A model generated the notes under the pieces. That model was not told the DNA's origin, did no database searches, and worked only from the letters and a program-made list of their open reading frames with translations. From the NCBI GenBank assembly GCA_002372545.1, contig DFHD01000092.1, positions 9,098 through 36,252 of the forward strand: 27,155 nt of DNA, given 5' to 3'. Shown piece by piece: positions 1 through 8,150 of this stretch; within the stretch, counting starts at the first letter, position 1; each line of letters starts with the position of its first letter. Both the position numbers and the translations under genes were made by a program. The DNA comes from Lachnospiraceae bacterium UBA3732 (GTDB lineage: Bacteria > Bacillota > Clostridia > Lachnospirales > Lachnospiraceae).

Positions 1-2
1 AC

Positions 3-38
3 GGCAGCGGGATGCAGTACGGCAGCGAGATGCAGTAC
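3..38 (+). repeat. Two 18-bp tandem units in the 5' part of the first gene
   Basis: Units 3-20 and 21-38 differ at one base and encode GSGMQY and GSEMQY. The array may extend left of the window. It forms part of the low-complexity tail of the membrane protein. Confidence 0.8.
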
Positions 39-410
39 GCCGGGAATCAGCAGTTTCAGGGAGCCGGAGCGGAGTTTCAGCCGAATGTGCAAACCCGGGC
101 GCCGGGGCAGGTGAATAACACAGGAATGACGCCGGAAGAGGATCTGAAGGCGGGCTGGCAGGTTGCTCTGGTTCTGGGTGTGGTCAATGTCGGGCTGGTA
201 TTCCTGGCAACGCATTTCCGGTACAGACTGCTCAGCTCAGCCATTATCCTTTTTCTTCTGATCGGTCTTTACGGAGGCTATTCCGCGCTTAAGGACGGCA
301 TTGAAAATAAGAGCACTTTATCCATCCTGTGCGGTATTGCCGGCATTGTCATGAGTGCGTTTGCAGCGGTTATTTATGTCATTAAGATTGCATGGGCAGT
401 GTTTGATTGA
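3..410 (+). CDS. Small three-helix membrane protein (5'-truncated)
   Basis: The reading frame is already open at the left edge (codons from base 3), and the residues before the first ATG at 12 repeat the same Gly-Ser-x-Met-Gln-Tyr pattern, so the true start is probably upstream of the window. The visible part has a Gln/Gly/Met-rich, probably disordered N-terminal tail of about 45 residues. Three hydrophobic segments follow: one starting VALVLGVVNVGLVFLAT, one around IILFLLIGLYGGY, and one near the C-terminus around IAGIVMSAFAAVIYVI. I recognise no catalytic motif or family. The next gene has the same layout of disordered tail plus membrane helices, suggesting related small envelope proteins. 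Function is unknown. Confidence 0.75.
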   Translation, partial: GSGMQYGSEMQYAGNQQFQGAGAEFQPNVQTRAPGQVNNTGMTPEEDLKAGWQVALVLGVVNVGLVFLATHFRYRLLSSAIILFLLIGLYGGYSALKDGIENKSTLSILCGIAGIVMSAFAAVIYVIKIAWAVFD

Positions 411-445
411 TGCAGCTTTGGAGTAAACCTGACAGCCGCGGATAA

Positions 446-465
446 TTACATGGGAAGCCATGTGA
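446..465 (+). other. Short hairpin between the two small membrane-protein genes
   Basis: The arms ACATGG (448-453) and CCATGT (458-463) pair perfectly around a GAAG tetraloop and extend by a T-G and a T-A pair. No T-tract follows, so it is not a classical terminator. It could be a processing or mRNA-stability element, or chance. Confidence 0.4.
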
Positions 466-505
466 ACAGTCCGGGCGAAAAAACATAAATGAAGGGGGAT
501 ACATT

Positions 506-976
506 ATGGAATACAAAACAGGCGGAGGCACAATGGGCCGGCAGAGCCAGAGATCTGCAGGAAAAAAGGAAAACACAGTTACGATCAATTCAGGAAATAT
601 GGAATTTCCGAAAACCGGTAATCCCTTTGCCGCACAGAGCGGCAGTGCAGGAAAAACAGCCTCATCAGGCGTGCAGGAGATCGCTGCGGAAAAGTCCAAG
701 GCGGAGAAGAAGCTTCTTCATACGCTGATCTACGCTGTTGTCTGCCTTGTTCTGGTGATCGCGGCCATGATCATCAAGATAAAGTATTTCAGTATTGCCA
801 TTACGGTAGTTCTTGCATTGGGAATTTACGTGGTATTCGACGCGTTCATGTCCGAAAAGGAAAAGAAAAGGAACAGGAATTATATGGCGGTAATTGCCTC
901 TGCACTGATGATCGCCGGCTCCATCGGCCTTTATCTGGCAAGGGTTCTGCCTGTTCTTTTCGAACTTTATAAATAA
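506..976 (+). CDS. Small membrane protein with a disordered N-terminal tail
   Basis: This 156-residue protein starts at an ATG preceded by a strong AAGGGGG-type ribosome binding site at about 491-497. The first 70 residues are rich in Gly, Ser, Gln, Lys and Ala with no predicted structure. Hydrophobic helices follow: about 73-91 (IYAVVCLVLVIAAMII), about 94-112 (FSIAITVVLALGIYVVF) and about 130-152 (MAVIASALMIAGSIGLYLA). A basic loop (SEKEKKRNRN) lies between the last two. No family is recognised. It shares architecture, though no obvious sequence, with the preceding gene, and the two are probably co-expressed. A 12-bp palindrome, ATAAGGCCTTAT (973-984), spans its stop codon. Confidence 0.8.
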   Translation: MEYKTGGGTMGRQSQRSAGKKENTVTINSGNMEFPKTGNPFAAQSGSAGKTASSGVQEIAAEKSKAEKKLLHTLIYAVVCLVLVIAAMIIKIKYFSIAITVVLALGIYVVFDAFMSEKEKKRNRNYMAVIASALMIAGSIGLYLARVLPVLFELYK

Positions 977-980
977 GGCC

Positions 981-1008
981 TTATCGGTTACGGTCAGGCT
1001 ATTATATT
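981..1008 (+). promoter_or_regulatory. Possible sigma-A promoter for ilvD
   Basis: A -10 hexamer TATATT (1003-1008; 5 of 6 to consensus) lies 16 bp after a weak -35 TTATCG (981-986). This places transcription start about 20 bases before the ilvD ATG. The evidence is consensus matching only; read-through from the upstream gene is equally possible. Confidence 0.35.
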
Positions 1009-1035
1009 TCGATAATGTTAAAGGAGTTATGGATT

Positions 1036-2712
1036 ATGATCAGTGATAACATGAAATGCGGTACACAGCAGGCTCCTGCGCGTTCCCTTCTGAATGCGCT
1101 GGGTTATACGGCGGAGGAAATAAAACGCCCCATGGTGGGGATTGTCTGCTCCTATAATGAGATCGTTCCGGGTCACATGAATCTGGATAAGATTGCGGAG
1201 GCAGTTAAGCTCGGCGTGGCGGAGGCGGGCGGAACCCCGGTGATGTTCCCGGCCATTGCGGTCTGCGACGGAATTGCCATGGGGCATATCGGCATGAAGT
1301 ACAGCCTGGTGACGAGAGACCTCATCGCGGATTCAACCGAGGCTATGGCTATTGCCCATCAGTTTGATGCGCTGGTCATGATCCCCAACTGCGATAAGAA
1401 CGTTCCCGGCCTCCTGATGGCTGCTGCAAGAGTGAATGTTCCGACCGTATTTGTGTCCGGCGGTCCCATGCTGGCGGGTCATGTTAGAGGAAAGAAGAGA
1501 AGTCTTTCCTCCATGTTCGAGGCTGTCGGCGAGCTGGCGGCAGGAAAGATCACCGAGGAGGATCTGGTGAATTTCGAAGAGAATGTGTGTCCCACCTGCG
1601 GATCCTGCTCCGGTATGTATACCGCAAATTCCATGAACTGCCTGACAGAGGTCCTGGGTATGGGACTTCCCGGAAACGGCACCATTCCCGCCGTTTACTC
1701 CGAAAGACTCCGTCTGGCCAAGAAGGCCGGCTATGCCGTAATGGATATGCTGAAGAAGAATATCCGTCCCAGAGATATCATCACAAAGGATTCAATCCTC
1801 AATGCGCTGACTGTGGATATGGCTCTGGGCTGCTCAACGAATTCCATGCTGCATCTTCCGGCGATCGCCCATGAGATCGGCTTTGATTTTGATATTTCCT
1901 TCGCAAACCCCATCAGCGAAAAGACACCGAACCTGTGCCATCTGGCACCGGCCGGTCCGACCTACATGGAGGACCTCAATGAGGCTGGCGGCGTATATGC
2001 TGTGGTAAAGGAGCTTTGCGATCTGGGACTGATCAACGAGGATTGTATGACGGTTACCGGAATGACCATCGGCGAGGCTGTAAAGCATGCGGTGAACAGA
2101 AATCCCGAGGTTATCCGTCCTACAGATAATCCGTATTCCAAAACCGGCGGTCTGGCAGTTCTGAAGGGTAACCTGGCACCGGACGGCTCTGTTGTAAAGC
2201 GGTCCGCTGTGGTTCCCGAAATGCTGAAGCATGAAGGTCCGGCAAGAGTCTTTGAATGTGAAGAGGATGCCATTGCAGCCATCAAGGGCGGAAAGATCGT
2301 TCCCGGCGATGTAGTGGTTATCCGTTACGAGGGTCCCAAGGGCGGCCCGGGCATGCGGGAAATGCTGAACCCCACATCCGCGATCGCCGGTATGGGACTG
2401 GGCAGCACTGTAGCGCTCATTACCGACGGACGTTTCTCCGGTGCGAGCCGCGGCGCATCCATCGGCCACGTATCTCCCGAGGCGGCAGTGGGCGGCCCCA
2501 TTGCGCTGGTGGAGGAAGGCGATCTTATTGAGATCGATATCAATAATTATTCCATCAATCTGAAGGTTTCCGATGAGGAGCTTGAGAAGAGAAGGGCAGC
2601 CTGGACGCCCAGAGAGCCGAAGGTAAATACCGGCTATCTGGCGCGCTATGCGGCAATGGTCACCAGCGGAAACCGCGGAGCCATTCTCGAAATTCCGGGA
2701 ACCGGAAAGTGA
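1036..2712 (+). CDS. ilvD: Dihydroxy-acid dehydratase
   Basis: IlvD converts 2,3-dihydroxy-isovalerate or 2,3-dihydroxy-3-methylvalerate to the 2-oxo acid, the third common step of valine and isoleucine synthesis. It is a cytoplasmic Fe-S enzyme. The 558-residue protein has the family hallmarks: NCDKNVPGLL with Cys119, CPTCGSCSGM with Cys185/188/191, and a C-terminal FSGASRGASIGHVSPEA block. I chose ATG 1036 rather than the in-frame ATG at 1015 because AAGGAG at 1021-1026 lies 9 bases before 1036 and would be inside the longer version; MISDNMKCG also matches where IlvD proteins usually begin. ilvB follows after a short gap. Length is typical and no defect is seen. Confidence 0.97.
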   Translation: MISDNMKCGTQQAPARSLLNALGYTAEEIKRPMVGIVCSYNEIVPGHMNLDKIAEAVKLGVAEAGGTPVMFPAIAVCDGIAMGHIGMKYSLVTRDLIADSTEAMAIAHQFDALVMIPNCDKNVPGLLMAAARVNVPTVFVSGGPMLAGHVRGKKRSLSSMFEAVGELAAGKITEEDLVNFEENVCPTCGSCSGMYTANSMNCLTEVLGMGLPGNGTIPAVYSERLRLAKKAGYAVMDMLKKNIRPRDIITKDSILNALTVDMALGCSTNSMLHLPAIAHEIGFDFDISFANPISEKTPNLCHLAPAGPTYMEDLNEAGGVYAVVKELCDLGLINEDCMTVTGMTIGEAVKHAVNRNPEVIRPTDNPYSKTGGLAVLKGNLAPDGSVVKRSAVVPEMLKHEGPARVFECEEDAIAAIKGGKIVPGDVVVIRYEGPKGGPGMREMLNPTSAIAGMGLGSTVALITDGRFSGASRGASIGHVSPEAAVGGPIALVEEGDLIEIDINNYSINLKVSDEELEKRRAAWTPREPKVNTGYLARYAAMVTSGNRGAILEIPGTGK

Positions 2713-2774
2713 TCGGATAAGAATAAGAGCTATACCCCCAATAACATAACAATCAGACAGAAAGGAACATGACT

Positions 2775-4457
2775 ATGCAGTTAACAGGTTCAGAAATCGT
2801 GATCGAATGTCTTAAGGAACAGGGCGTGGATACCGTGTTCGGTTATCCGGGCGGAACCATCCTGAATGTATACGATGAGCTTTATAAGCATTCAGATGAG
2901 ATCCGTCACATCCTGACCTCCCACGAGCAGGGTGCCAGCCATGCGGCTGACGGCTATGCAAGGGCGACAGGAAAGGTAGGCGTCTGCTTCGCCACAAGCG
3001 GTCCCGGCGCAACCAATCTGGTTACCGGTATTGCTACGGCTTATATGGATTCCATTCCCATGGTTGCCATCACCGCAAACGTCGGCGTGGCGCTTCTGGG
3101 AAAGGACAGCTTTCAGGAGATCGATATCGCCGGCGTGGTCATGCCTGTAACCAAATACAGCTTCATCGTAAAGAATGTGCATGAGCTGGCGGATACCATC
3201 CGCAGAGCCTTCAAGATCGCAAAGTCCGGCCGTCCCGGCCCCGTACTTGTGGATATCACAAAGGACGTGACCAGCAGCAAGGCGGACTATACGGCAAAGA
3301 AGCCGGCTGCCATAAAGAGGGTGACCGATACCATCCGCGAGGAGGATATCGATAAGGCAATCACCATGATCAATCAGTCTAAAAAGCCGTACATCCTTGT
3401 GGGCGGCGGAGCGGTAGCTTCCGGTGCATCCAAGGAGCTGGCCGAGTTCGCGGATAAGCTGGATGCGGCAGTCTGCGACACTCTGATGGGCAAGGGCGCC
3501 TTCGACGGTACGAATCCCCGGTATACCGGAATGGTCGGTATGCATGGAACAAAGGCCTCCAATTTCGGCGTAAATCGGGCGGATCTTCTGGTTGTCGTAG
3601 GCGCGCGTTTCTCCGACCGTGTGATCGGAAATGCATCCAAGTTTGCCAATGAGGCAAAGATCATTCATATCGATGTAGATGCAGCCGAGATCAATAAGAA
3701 TATCCTTGTGGATGCAAGCATCATCGGTGATGCGAAGGAAATCCTGAAGCGGTTGAATGCAGGGCTGACAGCGAAGAAGAGACCCTCATGGCAGAAGGAA
3801 ATCAAAACGCTCATGAAGGAAAATCCGCTGCAGTATGATATGAAACATTTGACAGGACCGGCGGTTGTGAGTAAAATCTATGAGATAACCAAAGGAAATG
3901 CGCTTATCGCGACAGACGTAGGTCAGCATCAGATGTGGGCGGCACAGTATTATAAGTTTAAGTCCCCCAGACAGCTTCTGACCTCAGGCGGACTGGGAAC
4001 CATGGGTTATGGTCTCGGCGCGGCGATCGGCGCAAAGGTGGGATGTCCGAACAAGACGGTGATCAATATCGCCGGTGACGGATGCTTCCGGATGAATATG
4101 AACGAGATCTGTACGGCTTCCCGGAATAATATCCACGTGATCGAGGTCGTGATCAACAACCATGTTCTGGGTATGGTAAGACAGTGGCAGACTCTGTTCT
4201 ACGGAAAGCGTTATTCCAATACTATCCTGGATGACAAGGTGGATTTCCAAAAGTGTGCGGAGGCTATGGGCGCCACCGGCTTCACCGTCAGAACGGTTGA
4301 GGAATTTGAAGAGGCACTGAAGACAGCCATTAAGGGCGAGGGCGCTTATGTGATCGACTGCCAGATCGGCATGGATGACAAGGTATGGCCCATGGTTGCT
4401 CCCGGTGCTGCCATCGAGACATGCTTCGATACAGAGGATGCGGTTCCCGGAAAGTAA
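2775..4457 (+). CDS. ilvB: Acetolactate synthase large (catalytic) subunit
   Basis: This thiamine-diphosphate enzyme condenses pyruvate with pyruvate or 2-oxobutyrate, the first common step of branched-chain amino-acid synthesis. The N-terminal domain has the catalytic Glu51 in SHEQGASHAADGYARATGK. A central domain follows, and the C-terminal domain carries the ThDP/metal motif beginning GDGCFRMN and ending in LGMVRQWQ. ATG 2775 is preferred over ATG 2769 because AAAGGA at 2761-2766 gives a spacing of 8 bases to the former and only 2 to the latter. The gene follows ilvD closely, indicating an ilvDB unit. The regulatory small subunit gene ilvN does not follow, and no ACT-only small protein is seen in the window. 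Confidence 0.95.
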   Translation: MQLTGSEIVIECLKEQGVDTVFGYPGGTILNVYDELYKHSDEIRHILTSHEQGASHAADGYARATGKVGVCFATSGPGATNLVTGIATAYMDSIPMVAITANVGVALLGKDSFQEIDIAGVVMPVTKYSFIVKNVHELADTIRRAFKIAKSGRPGPVLVDITKDVTSSKADYTAKKPAAIKRVTDTIREEDIDKAITMINQSKKPYILVGGGAVASGASKELAEFADKLDAAVCDTLMGKGAFDGTNPRYTGMVGMHGTKASNFGVNRADLLVVVGARFSDRVIGNASKFANEAKIIHIDVDAAEINKNILVDASIIGDAKEILKRLNAGLTAKKRPSWQKEIKTLMKENPLQYDMKHLTGPAVVSKIYEITKGNALIATDVGQHQMWAAQYYKFKSPRQLLTSGGLGTMGYGLGAAIGAKVGCPNKTVINIAGDGCFRMNMNEICTASRNNIHVIEVVINNHVLGMVRQWQTLFYGKRYSNTILDDKVDFQKCAEAMGATGFTVRTVEEFEEALKTAIKGEGAYVIDCQIGMDDKVWPMVAPGAAIETCFDTEDAVPGK

Positions 4458-4462
4458 TGCCT

Positions 4463-4536
4463 TATCCGGATAGATAATAAAACCATATATAAAAAATAAA
4501 CCAATAAAATATGGCTTGATCAACAGCCTGAAAATA
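4463..4536 (+). promoter_or_regulatory. AT-rich ilvB-serC gap with inverted repeats
   Basis: The gap contains a perfect 10-bp palindrome TATCCGGATA (4463-4472) and a CCATAT (4483-4488) / ATATGG (4509-4514) inverted repeat flanking an A-rich stretch. At 4522-4536 there is a 10-of-15 match to the CodY consensus, with the CTGAAAAT half intact. No convincing -35/-10 pair stands out. A promoter or regulator site here is plausible but unproven. Confidence 0.25.
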
Positions 4537-4567
4537 TGAATAACATTTTATGGAGGAAAAGAAACAA

Positions 4568-5650
4568 ATGGCACGAGTATTTAATTTTTCGGCAGGCCCT
4601 TCAATCCTGCCGGAGGTGGTTCTGAAACAGGCGGCAGACGAAATGCTGGATTACAAGGGCTCCGGCCAGTCTGTTATGGAAATGAGCCACCGCTCAAAGG
4701 TGTATGATGATATCATCAAGGAAGCAGAGAAGGATCTCCGCGACCTGATGAAGATTCCCGCAAACTACAAGGTGCTCTTTCTGCAGGGCGGTGCATCCCA
4801 GCAGTTTGCAGCCATCCCCATGAACCTCATGAAGAATGGCGTTGCGGATTATATCATCACAGGCCAGTGGGCAAAGAAGGCATATCAGGAAGCAAAGAAG
4901 TACGGCAAGGCAAATGCCATTGCTTCTTCTGAGGACAAGACCTTTTCCTATATTCCGGACTGCTCGGATCTTCCGATCTCCGAGGATGCGGACTATGTAT
5001 ACATCTGCCATAACAATACCATTTACGGTACAGCATATAAGAAGCTGCCGAACACCAAGGGCAAAATCCTGGTTGCGGATATGTCCTCCGACATCCTTTC
5101 CCAGCCTGTAAACGTGGAAGACTACGGTCTGATCTTTTTCGGTGTTCAGAAGAACGTTGGTCCTGCCGGCGTTGTTATCGTGATCATCCGTGAGGATCTG
5201 ATCCGTGACGACCTTCCGGATTATGTGCCCACTATGCTGAAGTATAAGACACAGGCTGATGCCGATTCTCTGTACAATACACCTCCGTGCTACGGCATCT
5301 ATATCTGCGGCCTTGTATTCAAGTGGGTGAAGCAGATGGGCGGCCTTTCTGCCATGAAGGCGCACAATGAGAAGAAGGCGAAGATCCTGTATGATTTCCT
5401 GGATCAGTCCGAGATGTTCCACGGCACCGTTGTGAAGGAAGACAGGTCTCTGATGAACGTTCCCTTCGTTACCGGAAACGATGAGCTGGACGCGAAGTTC
5501 GTTAAAGAAGCTACAGCAGCCGGCTTCGTCAACCTGAAGGGACACAGATCCGTGGGCGGTATGCGTGCATCCATCTACAACGCTATGCCCATCGAGGGTG
5601 TGGAAAAGCTCGTTCAGTTCATGAAGGACTTCGAAGCAAATAACAAGTAA
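4568..5650 (+). CDS. serC: Phosphoserine aminotransferase
   Basis: SerC transfers the amino group of glutamate to 3-phosphohydroxypyruvate to give O-phosphoserine (second step of serine synthesis); the family also acts in pyridoxal-phosphate synthesis in some bacteria. The 360-residue protein opens with the family signature RVFNFSAGPSILP, has the QGGASQQFAAIPMNL region, and carries the PLP-binding lysine Lys195 in GVQKNVGPAG after DMSSDI. It ends with GHRSVGGMRASIYNA, as usual for SerC. The start is ATG 4568, because GGAGGA at 4553-4558 precedes it; an in-frame ATG at 4550 would place this ribosome binding site inside the gene. serA, the preceding pathway step, is the next gene. Confidence 0.97.
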   Translation: MARVFNFSAGPSILPEVVLKQAADEMLDYKGSGQSVMEMSHRSKVYDDIIKEAEKDLRDLMKIPANYKVLFLQGGASQQFAAIPMNLMKNGVADYIITGQWAKKAYQEAKKYGKANAIASSEDKTFSYIPDCSDLPISEDADYVYICHNNTIYGTAYKKLPNTKGKILVADMSSDILSQPVNVEDYGLIFFGVQKNVGPAGVVIVIIREDLIRDDLPDYVPTMLKYKTQADADSLYNTPPCYGIYICGLVFKWVKQMGGLSAMKAHNEKKAKILYDFLDQSEMFHGTVVKEDRSLMNVPFVTGNDELDAKFVKEATAAGFVNLKGHRSVGGMRASIYNAMPIEGVEKLVQFMKDFEANNK

Positions 5651-5672
5651 TCGTATAAGCAGGAATACATCG

Positions 5673-5773
5673 TGTGATCAAAATGTCACATAAAGAGCAA
5701 TTGTAACTGTTCAGCAGGGCTGCCTGATGAACAGTTATGCGCAATCATAATAAAGTGCCCGCTTAAACGCGGG
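5673..5773 (+). promoter_or_regulatory. Three stacked dyads upstream of serA
   Basis: The serC-serA gap holds three inverted repeats. The first is TGTGA-N8-TCACA (5673-5690). The second is a long hairpin at 5704-5737: its arms (5705-5718 and 5723-5736) pair with one mismatch around a GCTG tetraloop, with one more T-A pair at the base. The third is CCCGC-N6-GCGGG (5758-5773), just before the ribosome binding site GAGGA at 5784-5788. None is followed by a clear T-tract, so a classical terminator is unlikely. They may form a structured 5' leader or an operator region. I see no T-box (no TGGNACCGCG) and no known riboswitch signature. Confidence 0.55.
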
Positions 5774-5797
5774 ATAGAAAGCTGAGGAAAAATCAAA

Positions 5798-6961
5798 ATG
5801 ACTAAGGTAACCTGTCTCAATCCCATCGCCAAGTGCGGAACAGATCTTTTTTCTGAGGATTATGTATTAACAGATGAAATGAGCAGCGCAGAGGCCGTTC
5901 TGGTCAGAAGTGCAGCTATGCACGACATGGAAGTACCGGAGAGCCTTCTCTGCGTAGCCAGAGCCGGTGCAGGCGTAAATAATATTCCCATCGAGGATTA
6001 TGCGGAAAGGGGTATTGTTGTATTCAATACTCCCGGTGCAAACGCAAACGGCGTAAAGGAGCTTGTGCTGGCAGGTATGTTCCTGGGATCCAGAGATATC
6101 GTGGATGGTGCTAACTGGGTAAAGGAAAACAAGGATGACGCAAATATTGCCAAGGCGGCGGAGAAATCCAAAAAGGCTTTTGCCGGACGTGAGCTGGAGG
6201 GCAAGAAGCTGGGCGTGATCGGACTGGGCGCCATCGGTGCCAAGGTTGCCAATGCGGCGACACATCTGGGCATGGAGGTCTATGGTTACGATCCCTATGT
6301 ATCCATCGACGCGGCATGGAGCCTTTCCCGGACCATTAAGCATATCACCAACGTAAACGAAATCTATCAGAACTGCGATTACATTACGATCCATGTTCCG
6401 CTTCTTGATTCAACAAAGGGCATGGTAGGAGCAGAAGCAATCTCCATGATGAAGGACGGCGTGGTATTCCTGAACTTCGCAAGGGATATCCTTGTAGACG
6501 AAGAGGCTATGATCGCTGCTCTGGACAGTGGAAAGGTTCATCGTTATGTAACGGATTTTGCTAATCCCACGGTTGCCGGTCATCCCGGCGTGATCTGCAC
6601 ACCGCATCTGGGCGCTTCCACAGAGGAGTCCGAGGACAACTGTGCAGTGATGGCCGTAAAGGAGATCAGGGACTTTATTGAGAACGGCAACGTGATCAAT
6701 TCCGTCAATTATCCCAGATGCGATGCGGGCGTATGCCAGTATGAGGCAAGAATTACCGTTTGTCATAAGAACGTACCCAACATGCTGACACAGTTCACGG
6801 GCGTATTTGCCAAGCTGAACCTGAATGTGCCGGAGATCGTTTCCAAGTCCAGAGGTGATTTCGCTTACACCATTATCGATGTGGATGGAAAGATCGACGA
6901 GTCTGCAGTTCAGGCTCTCACCTCCATTCCCGAGGTTGTTAAGGTCAGAGTGATCAAATAA
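5798..6961 (+). CDS. serA: D-3-phosphoglycerate dehydrogenase
   Basis: SerA oxidises 3-phosphoglycerate to 3-phosphohydroxypyruvate with NAD, committing carbon to serine. The 387-residue protein is the short form. It has a substrate domain, a Rossmann NAD domain with GLGAIG at residues 142-147, the catalytic His270 in CTPHLGASTEESED, and a C-terminal ACT domain from about residue 318 to the end (ITVCHKNVPNML onward). The ACT domain suggests allosteric control, typically by serine. The ATG at 5798 has GAGGA nine bases upstream. It sits 147 bases after serC, with structured sequence between. The stop codon lies inside an 11-bp tandem repeat. Confidence 0.96.
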   Translation: MTKVTCLNPIAKCGTDLFSEDYVLTDEMSSAEAVLVRSAAMHDMEVPESLLCVARAGAGVNNIPIEDYAERGIVVFNTPGANANGVKELVLAGMFLGSRDIVDGANWVKENKDDANIAKAAEKSKKAFAGRELEGKKLGVIGLGAIGAKVANAATHLGMEVYGYDPYVSIDAAWSLSRTIKHITNVNEIYQNCDYITIHVPLLDSTKGMVGAEAISMMKDGVVFLNFARDILVDEEAMIAALDSGKVHRYVTDFANPTVAGHPGVICTPHLGASTEESEDNCAVMAVKEIRDFIENGNVINSVNYPRCDAGVCQYEARITVCHKNVPNMLTQFTGVFAKLNLNVPEIVSKSRGDFAYTIIDVDGKIDESAVQALTSIPEVVKVRVIK

Positions 6962-7006
6962 TGATCGAATAATGATCGTATAATGATCAAATAATGATCA
7001 AACAAG
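6953..7006 (+). repeat. 11-bp tandem repeat starting in the last codons of serA
   Basis: Consecutive 11-bp units related to ATCAAATAATG lie at 6953-6963, 6964-6974, 6975-6985 and 6986-6996, with a degenerate fifth at 6997-7006. The first unit contains the serA stop codon. Because 11 is not a multiple of 3, the TAA and TGA within TAATGA occur in all frames across the array. Each unit also contains TGATC. Confidence 0.9.
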
Positions 7007-7048
7007 ATGAGTTATAGTTTAGTTTGAAATGTTAGACAGGTGATGAAA

Positions 7049-8137
7049 ATGAAGGATAAACTGAAAGTCGGTATTTTAGGAGCTACGGGTATGGTGGGCC
7101 AGAGGTTCATCAGCCTTCTGGAAAACCATCCCTGGTTTGAGGTGGTAACGGTTGCGGCATCCCCCAGAAGCGCAGGCAAGACCTACGCTGAGGCAGTAGA
7201 GGGACGCTGGAAGATGGATACCCCCATTCCGGAAAAGGTAAAGGATCTGGTCCTGCTGAACGTCAATGAGGTAGAGGCAGTCAGCGCAACTGTGGATTTT
7301 GTATTCAGCGCAGTGGACATGACAAAAGAGGAAATCAAGGCGATCGAGGAGGCTTATGCCAAAACAGAGACTCCCGTTGTTTCCAATAACAGTGCGCACC
7401 GCTGGACGCCGGACGTACCCATGGTGGTTCCGGAGATCAATCCCCAGCATATGGATGTCATTCCTTTCCAGAAGAAGCGTCTGGGAACAGAGAGAGGCTT
7501 CATCGCGGTTAAGCCCAATTGCTCCATCCAGTCCTATGCGCCTGCCCTGTATGCACTGAAGGAGTTTGAACCGAAGGAAGTCGTGGTATCCACATATCAG
7601 GCTATTTCCGGCGCGGGAAAGACTTTTAAGGACTGGCCGGAGATGGTGGAAAATGTAATCCCCTATATCGGCGGTGAGGAAGAGAAGTCCGAGCAGGAAC
7701 CGCTGAAGATCTGGGGTCACATTGAAAATGGCGTGATCGTCAAATGTGAGGATGGTCCGAAGATCACCAGCCAGTGCATTCGCGTGCCGGTGCTGAACGG
7801 CCATACCGCTACGGTATTTGCGAACTTCGGCAAGAAGCCTACAAAGGAGCAGATCATCGCAGCCTGGGAGAATTACAGGGGAATCCCGCAGGAGAGAAAC
7901 CTCCCCTCTGCACCGAAGCAGTTTATCCGGTACATGACTGAGGATAACCGTCCGCAGGTCAAGCTGGATGTTGACTTTGAAAACGGCATGGGTATCTCCA
8001 TGGGACGCCTCAGGGAAGATACGATTTTCGATTATAAGTTTGTGGGACTTTCCCACAATACTGTACGCGGAGCGGCCGGCGGAGCGGTTCTTTGTGCCGA
8101 GCTTCTGACAGACATGGGTTATATTCAGAAAAAGTAA
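7049..8137 (+). CDS. asd: Aspartate-semialdehyde dehydrogenase
   Basis: Asd reduces aspartyl phosphate to aspartate semialdehyde with NADPH, the branch point to lysine, diaminopimelate, threonine and methionine. The 362-residue protein has the NADP motif GILGATGMVGQRF at the N-terminus, the catalytic Cys158 in VKPNCSIQSYAP, and RVPVLNGHTATV with a conserved His. Its length and motifs match the fungal/archaeal-like ASADH class. Candidate starts are GTG 7040, ATG 7043 and ATG 7049. I chose 7049 because AGGTGAT (7038-7044), an exact match to the extended Shine-Dalgarno, overlaps the first two. It follows serA by a repeat-filled gap and may be independently transcribed. Confidence 0.95.
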   Translation: MKDKLKVGILGATGMVGQRFISLLENHPWFEVVTVAASPRSAGKTYAEAVEGRWKMDTPIPEKVKDLVLLNVNEVEAVSATVDFVFSAVDMTKEEIKAIEEAYAKTETPVVSNNSAHRWTPDVPMVVPEINPQHMDVIPFQKKRLGTERGFIAVKPNCSIQSYAPALYALKEFEPKEVVVSTYQAISGAGKTFKDWPEMVENVIPYIGGEEEKSEQEPLKIWGHIENGVIVKCEDGPKITSQCIRVPVLNGHTATVFANFGKKPTKEQIIAAWENYRGIPQERNLPSAPKQFIRYMTEDNRPQVKLDVDFENGMGISMGRLREDTIFDYKFVGLSHNTVRGAAGGAVLCAELLTDMGYIQKK

Positions 8138-8150
8138 AACGGAGGAAAAT

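Noticed and set aside
448..463. Terminator after the first small membrane gene
   Set aside because: The hairpin is real but is not followed by a T-tract.
4522..4536. CodY-box-like sequence upstream of serC
   Set aside because: Only 10 of 15 positions match and just one half-site is intact. It is kept as a note in the gap entry, not as a called operator.
5673..5690. CRP- or Rex-type operator (TGTGA...TCACA)
   Set aside because: The spacer is 8 bases, whereas both known site types use 6; a single dyad is not enough.
5651..5797. T-box or amino-acid riboswitch before serA
   Set aside because: No TGGNACCGCG antiterminator sequence, no specifier-loop features and no terminator T-tract.
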